9,133 bases of DNA from JBBIJR01 sp037445875 (GTDB lineage: Bacteria; CLD3; SB21), in contig JBBIJR010000108.1 in NCBI GenBank assembly GCA_037445875.1, forward strand, positions 1 to 9,133, given 5' to 3'. The notes beneath the pieces were generated by a model. It was given only the letters and a program-made list of their open reading frames with translations. It was not told the DNA's origin and searched no databases. Of the stretch, positions 6,745-9,133 are shown in pieces. The translations under genes and the position numbers were made by a program. Each line of letters opens with the position of its first letter. Positions within the stretch are counted from its first letter, which is position 1.

Positions 6745-7770
6745 ATGATCAATGTCCTGCAGCCGATCGAGGAAGGATTACGAATCCTCGACCAGACCCA
6801 ACTACCCCATCACGAGCACTACCTGACTCTCACCCATGTAGATGATTTGACCGACGCGATCCGCCGGTTGTGCATCCGAGGCGCTCCGTTGTTAGGAGTA
6901 GCGGGAGCTTTCGGAGTATGGCTGGGAATCGGGGATTTGAGCCGTGCCGACACACGCCAGGACGTGTTCTGGCCCTCGCTGCAGGCGCTGGCGGAAAATA
7001 TCGCCTCCAGCCGCCCAACGGCGATCAACCTGCGCATAGGCGTGCAGCGGGCCTTGAAGGCGATTGAACCGTTGCGGGACAAGTCGGCAGACACCTGGCG
7101 AGAGCAGGCCCTTCAAGTGGCTTTTGAAATCATGAAAGAAGACGCGGAATTGTGCGCGCGGATTTCGGAGAACGGCGCCGTCCTGATTCGCCCTGGTATG
7201 GGCATCCTGACGCACTGCAATACCGGTTCGCTTGCAACCGCAGGCATCGGTACAGCCCTGGGCATCATTCGGCGGGCCCATCAGGAAGAAAAGGATATCC
7301 GCGTGTTCGTGGACGAAACGCGACCGGTGTTACAAGGTTCGCGGCTGACCGCATGGGAACTAGAGAGAGACGGCATTCCGTGCACCCTGATCTCCGACAA
7401 CATGGCCGCTCACCTCATGCAGTTGAAGAGGATCCATGGTGTCGTGGTCGGCGCCGATCGGATCGCCCGAAACGGTGACACGGCCAACAAGATCGGCACA
7501 TATGCGCTCGCGGTGCTCTGCAACTACCATCGCCTCCCCTTTTACGTCGCGGCCCCGCAGACCACGCTGGACTTGAGCATAGCTTCGGGAAGCGAGATTC
7601 CCATCGAGGAACGGGACCCGGACGAGATTCGGACCGTGGCAGGACACCCAGTGGCCCCAGCGGGTATCCCATGTGCCAATCCCGCCTTCGACGTAACGCC
7701 AGCTTCGCTGATTACGGCCATTGTAACGGAACGACAGGTCTATTATGGGCCGAAGTATCTATTCACTTAA
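6745..7770 (+). CDS. mtnA: S-methyl-5-thioribose-1-phosphate isomerase
   Basis: MtnA converts 5-methylthioribose-1-phosphate to 5-methylthioribulose-1-phosphate in the methionine/methylthioadenosine salvage pathway; it is a cytoplasmic member of the eIF-2B alpha/beta/delta-like family. The 341 residues match the family length. Motifs seen are LDQTQLP (15-21), RGAP (45-48), SSRPTAINL (88-96), THCNTGSLAT (156-165) with catalytic Cys158, ETRPVLQGSRLT (191-202), GADRIARNGD (236-245) with catalytic Asp238, and NKIGTY (248-253). The known active-site pair is therefore intact, separating it from regulatory eIF-2B relatives. ATG 6745 is the first start after an in-frame TAA at 6739-6741 and has no well-spaced Shine-Dalgarno. 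No other salvage gene (mtnK, mtnB, mtnP) is visible. It could serve MTA salvage or the related DHAP shunt for 5'-deoxyadenosine. A secreted TPR protein gene follows after 28 nt. Confidence 0.95.
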   Translation: MINVLQPIEEGLRILDQTQLPHHEHYLTLTHVDDLTDAIRRLCIRGAPLLGVAGAFGVWLGIGDLSRADTRQDVFWPSLQALAENIASSRPTAINLRIGVQRALKAIEPLRDKSADTWREQALQVAFEIMKEDAELCARISENGAVLIRPGMGILTHCNTGSLATAGIGTALGIIRRAHQEEKDIRVFVDETRPVLQGSRLTAWELERDGIPCTLISDNMAAHLMQLKRIHGVVVGADRIARNGDTANKIGTYALAVLCNYHRLPFYVAAPQTTLDLSIASGSEIPIEERDPDEIRTVAGHPVAPAGIPCANPAFDVTPASLITAIVTERQVYYGPKYLFT

Positions 7771-7785
7771 ACTCACACCGGGAAC

Positions 7786-7790
7786 GGAGG
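7786..7790 (+). promoter_or_regulatory. Ribosome binding site of the TPR protein gene
   Basis: GGAGG stands 8 nt before the ATG at 7799, in the 28-nt gap after mtnA. It is the strongest Shine-Dalgarno in the window and fixes the start of this open-ended gene. Confidence 0.8.
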
Positions 7791-7798
7791 AAGATACC

Positions 7799-9133
7799 AT
7801 GAACCTGCGAATGAAGCACACACGGATGGGGATGTTTGCGGCCATGGCGCTGTTGATCGCAGCAACACTTCCTGCGGAAGTGTGGGGACAAAAATTCTCA
7901 CACTCCGCCAACATCAACGGCGTCAAAGAGAGGATCGTTCGTGCCGAGAGTCAGCCGGGAGACCGTGATGAGATATTGCGGCAGGCCATCACGCTCCTTG
8001 AAACGGCCAATCTGCCCAATGACAAGAGTGATAAGTATCTGGAGGAGACGTTTTTCTACCTCGGCTATCTCTATTATCGCCTCTATCAGTTTGACAAGGC
8101 CGTCGCAATGTATCGCAATGCGCTCACGCTCGGCAAGCGATTTGCCTCCAAGGGCGAGAAGTTGAGCGGCGGGCTTTTAATATACTCAATTGATGAGACC
8201 ATTAACGACATCAAGATAAAATATTCCTACCAGGCCGGTCAAGCCTACGAAACCGCCCTGAAGCAGGTTGAGCCGGACTCCATTCGTACCTATCTTGCCC
8301 GGTCCATAGAGAAGTATGAACTTCTTCTCGCCCTGGATTCGACGGCCACCATCAACGGGCAGAGCCAATCCACCAGCGTTCACGGTGCTCTGGCCAACAC
8401 GTACGTTCAGTTGATGAATCAAGCCTCTGCCGACAGCCAACGCGCCGCATGTCGTGCCAAAGCGAGGCATCATCTCGAGCGATTCGTTTCCAAGGAGAAG
8501 GAAAACCTCCCCGTTCACCAGTATTTGTTCCAGCTGTACTTTCAGGACAACGAGTATGAACACTGCATCCAGTGGATCGACCGCGCCCTGGCCATCAGCA
8601 AGAACGACAGTGCGTCGATGGCCATCAAGGGTTTCCTGATCGCCCAGAAGGCGCTGATCCTCGATGTCACGGGCAAACCGGACGAGGCCCTTCGAACGTA
8701 TGAGGAAGCCATCAGGTCGAATCCGGACAATGCCGACCTCCATTTCAATCTGGCCCGCCTGTATCTCGCACGCAATGAAACGCCAAAGGCTCTGGCGGAG
8801 TTTGAGATCGTCAAGAAACTCAAGCCGGACGATGTAGAGTCCAGCTACCAGGTGGCCGACGAACTGTTCCGTCTGTACATCAAAAGGCGGTCGCAGGTGA
8901 TCGAAGAGAATGGAGGGGTCAAGGCGGATCCGAAGAAGATAACCGGTATCCTGAAGCCCGATATTGAATCTTGCAGGACCTCCATCCTTGACGCCATCCG
9001 CGTACTGGAGGCAAACGCGGCTGCCGCGCAGGACAAGGCCGAGTCTTCGTACCGTCTGGGCAAGAGCTACAATTTTCTCGCTGAATTGGAAGGCCATCTG
9101 GTGTATCACCTCGAAAGCAAGGAAAAAGTCAAG
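7799..9133 (+). CDS. Exported tetratricopeptide-repeat protein (open at the right edge)
   Basis: From ATG 7799 the frame stays open for 445 codons to the last base, so the C-terminus is missing. Residues 1-30 form a signal peptide (basic start, then MFAAMALLIAATLPAEVWG before QKF). The remainder is mostly alpha-helical with TPR-like units. One at about 80-113 contains LEETFFYLGYLYYRLYQFDKA. A canonical pair runs from about 280 to 342: KALILDVTGKPDEALRTYEE, then SNPDNADLHFNLARLYLARN and KALAEFEIVKKLKPDD. A further helical region rich in Ala and Glu covers about 385-440. Such proteins usually scaffold protein-protein contacts; location outside the inner membrane is inferred. The strong GGAGG, the signal peptide and the repeats make this the true coding strand, although a 307-codon frame (8186-9109) is open on the opposite strand. 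It probably forms an operon with mtnA. The partner is unknown. Confidence 0.9.
   Translation, partial: MNLRMKHTRMGMFAAMALLIAATLPAEVWGQKFSHSANINGVKERIVRAESQPGDRDEILRQAITLLETANLPNDKSDKYLEETFFYLGYLYYRLYQFDKAVAMYRNALTLGKRFASKGEKLSGGLLIYSIDETINDIKIKYSYQAGQAYETALKQVEPDSIRTYLARSIEKYELLLALDSTATINGQSQSTSVHGALANTYVQLMNQASADSQRAACRAKARHHLERFVSKEKENLPVHQYLFQLYFQDNEYEHCIQWIDRALAISKNDSASMAIKGFLIAQKALILDVTGKPDEALRTYEEAIRSNPDNADLHFNLARLYLARNETPKALAEFEIVKKLKPDDVESSYQVADELFRLYIKRRSQVIEENGGVKADPKKITGILKPDIESCRTSILDAIRVLEANAAAAQDKAESSYRLGKSYNFLAELEGHLVYHLESKEKVK

Noticed and set aside
6527..6745. 72-codon minus-strand frame in the divergent intergenic region, starting at TTG
   Set aside because: There is no Shine-Dalgarno, the start is TTG, and its AFAFAF stretch is just the translation of the hexamer repeat. 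A real small protein cannot be excluded, but nothing supports one.
5747..6748. 333-codon plus-strand frame opposite the GWxTD gene, whose stop overlaps the mtnA ATG (ATGA)
   Set aside because: It has no recognisable motif or signal and lies opposite a gene with clear family motifs. The ATGA contact with mtnA looks coincidental.
1..9133. Defence island, mobile element, CRISPR array or RNA gene
   Set aside because: I saw no transposase, integrase, nuclease-toxin pair, spaced repeats, tRNA cloverleaf or rRNA segment on either strand. Housekeeping and envelope genes account for nearly all of the sequence.

Overview
The window reads as ordinary chromosome of a Gram-negative bacterium, most likely an uncultured lineage of the FCB / Bacteroidetes-Chlorobi-related radiation (for example Zixibacteria, KSB1 or Latescibacteria-like). 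I infer this from protein architecture, not from a search. The clues are a GWxTD-domain protein, a DUF5683-like protein, and a secreted beta-propeller protein with a YPNP...WDGRD...GIYL C-terminal domain of the type IX sorting / FlgD-Ig kind. These types cluster in those phyla. Base composition looks uniform. I see no tRNA, rRNA, CRISPR array, transposase, phage gene or clear terminator.

Layout: two gene groups diverge from a 242-bp intergenic region (6503-6744). Leftward on the minus strand run a GWxTD/TPR exported protein (4355-6502), a DUF5683-like exported/membrane protein (3415-4374, overlapping the GWxTD gene by 20 nt), ribH for lumazine synthase (2943-3404, 10 nt downstream), a secreted beta-propeller protein (600-2891, 51 nt downstream) and recN, the DNA repair ATPase (1-536). 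RecN is cut by the left edge, so only its first 178 residues are visible. Rightward run mtnA, for methylthioribose-1-phosphate isomerase (6745-7770), and 28 nt later a gene for an exported TPR protein (7799-9133) that is open at the right edge.

Functionally the window mixes housekeeping enzymes (riboflavin synthesis, methionine/MTA salvage, recombination repair) with four exported proteins of unknown cellular role. The tight minus-strand spacing suggests one transcript from the GWxTD gene through ribH, possibly reaching recN.

I found no convincing new defence, mobile or RNA system. The points most worth a second look are the envelope-protein/ribH coupling, the altered GWxTD signature, the hexamer repeat ahead of the GWxTD gene, and a two-codon mini-ORF that takes the only good ribosome binding site in front of mtnA.
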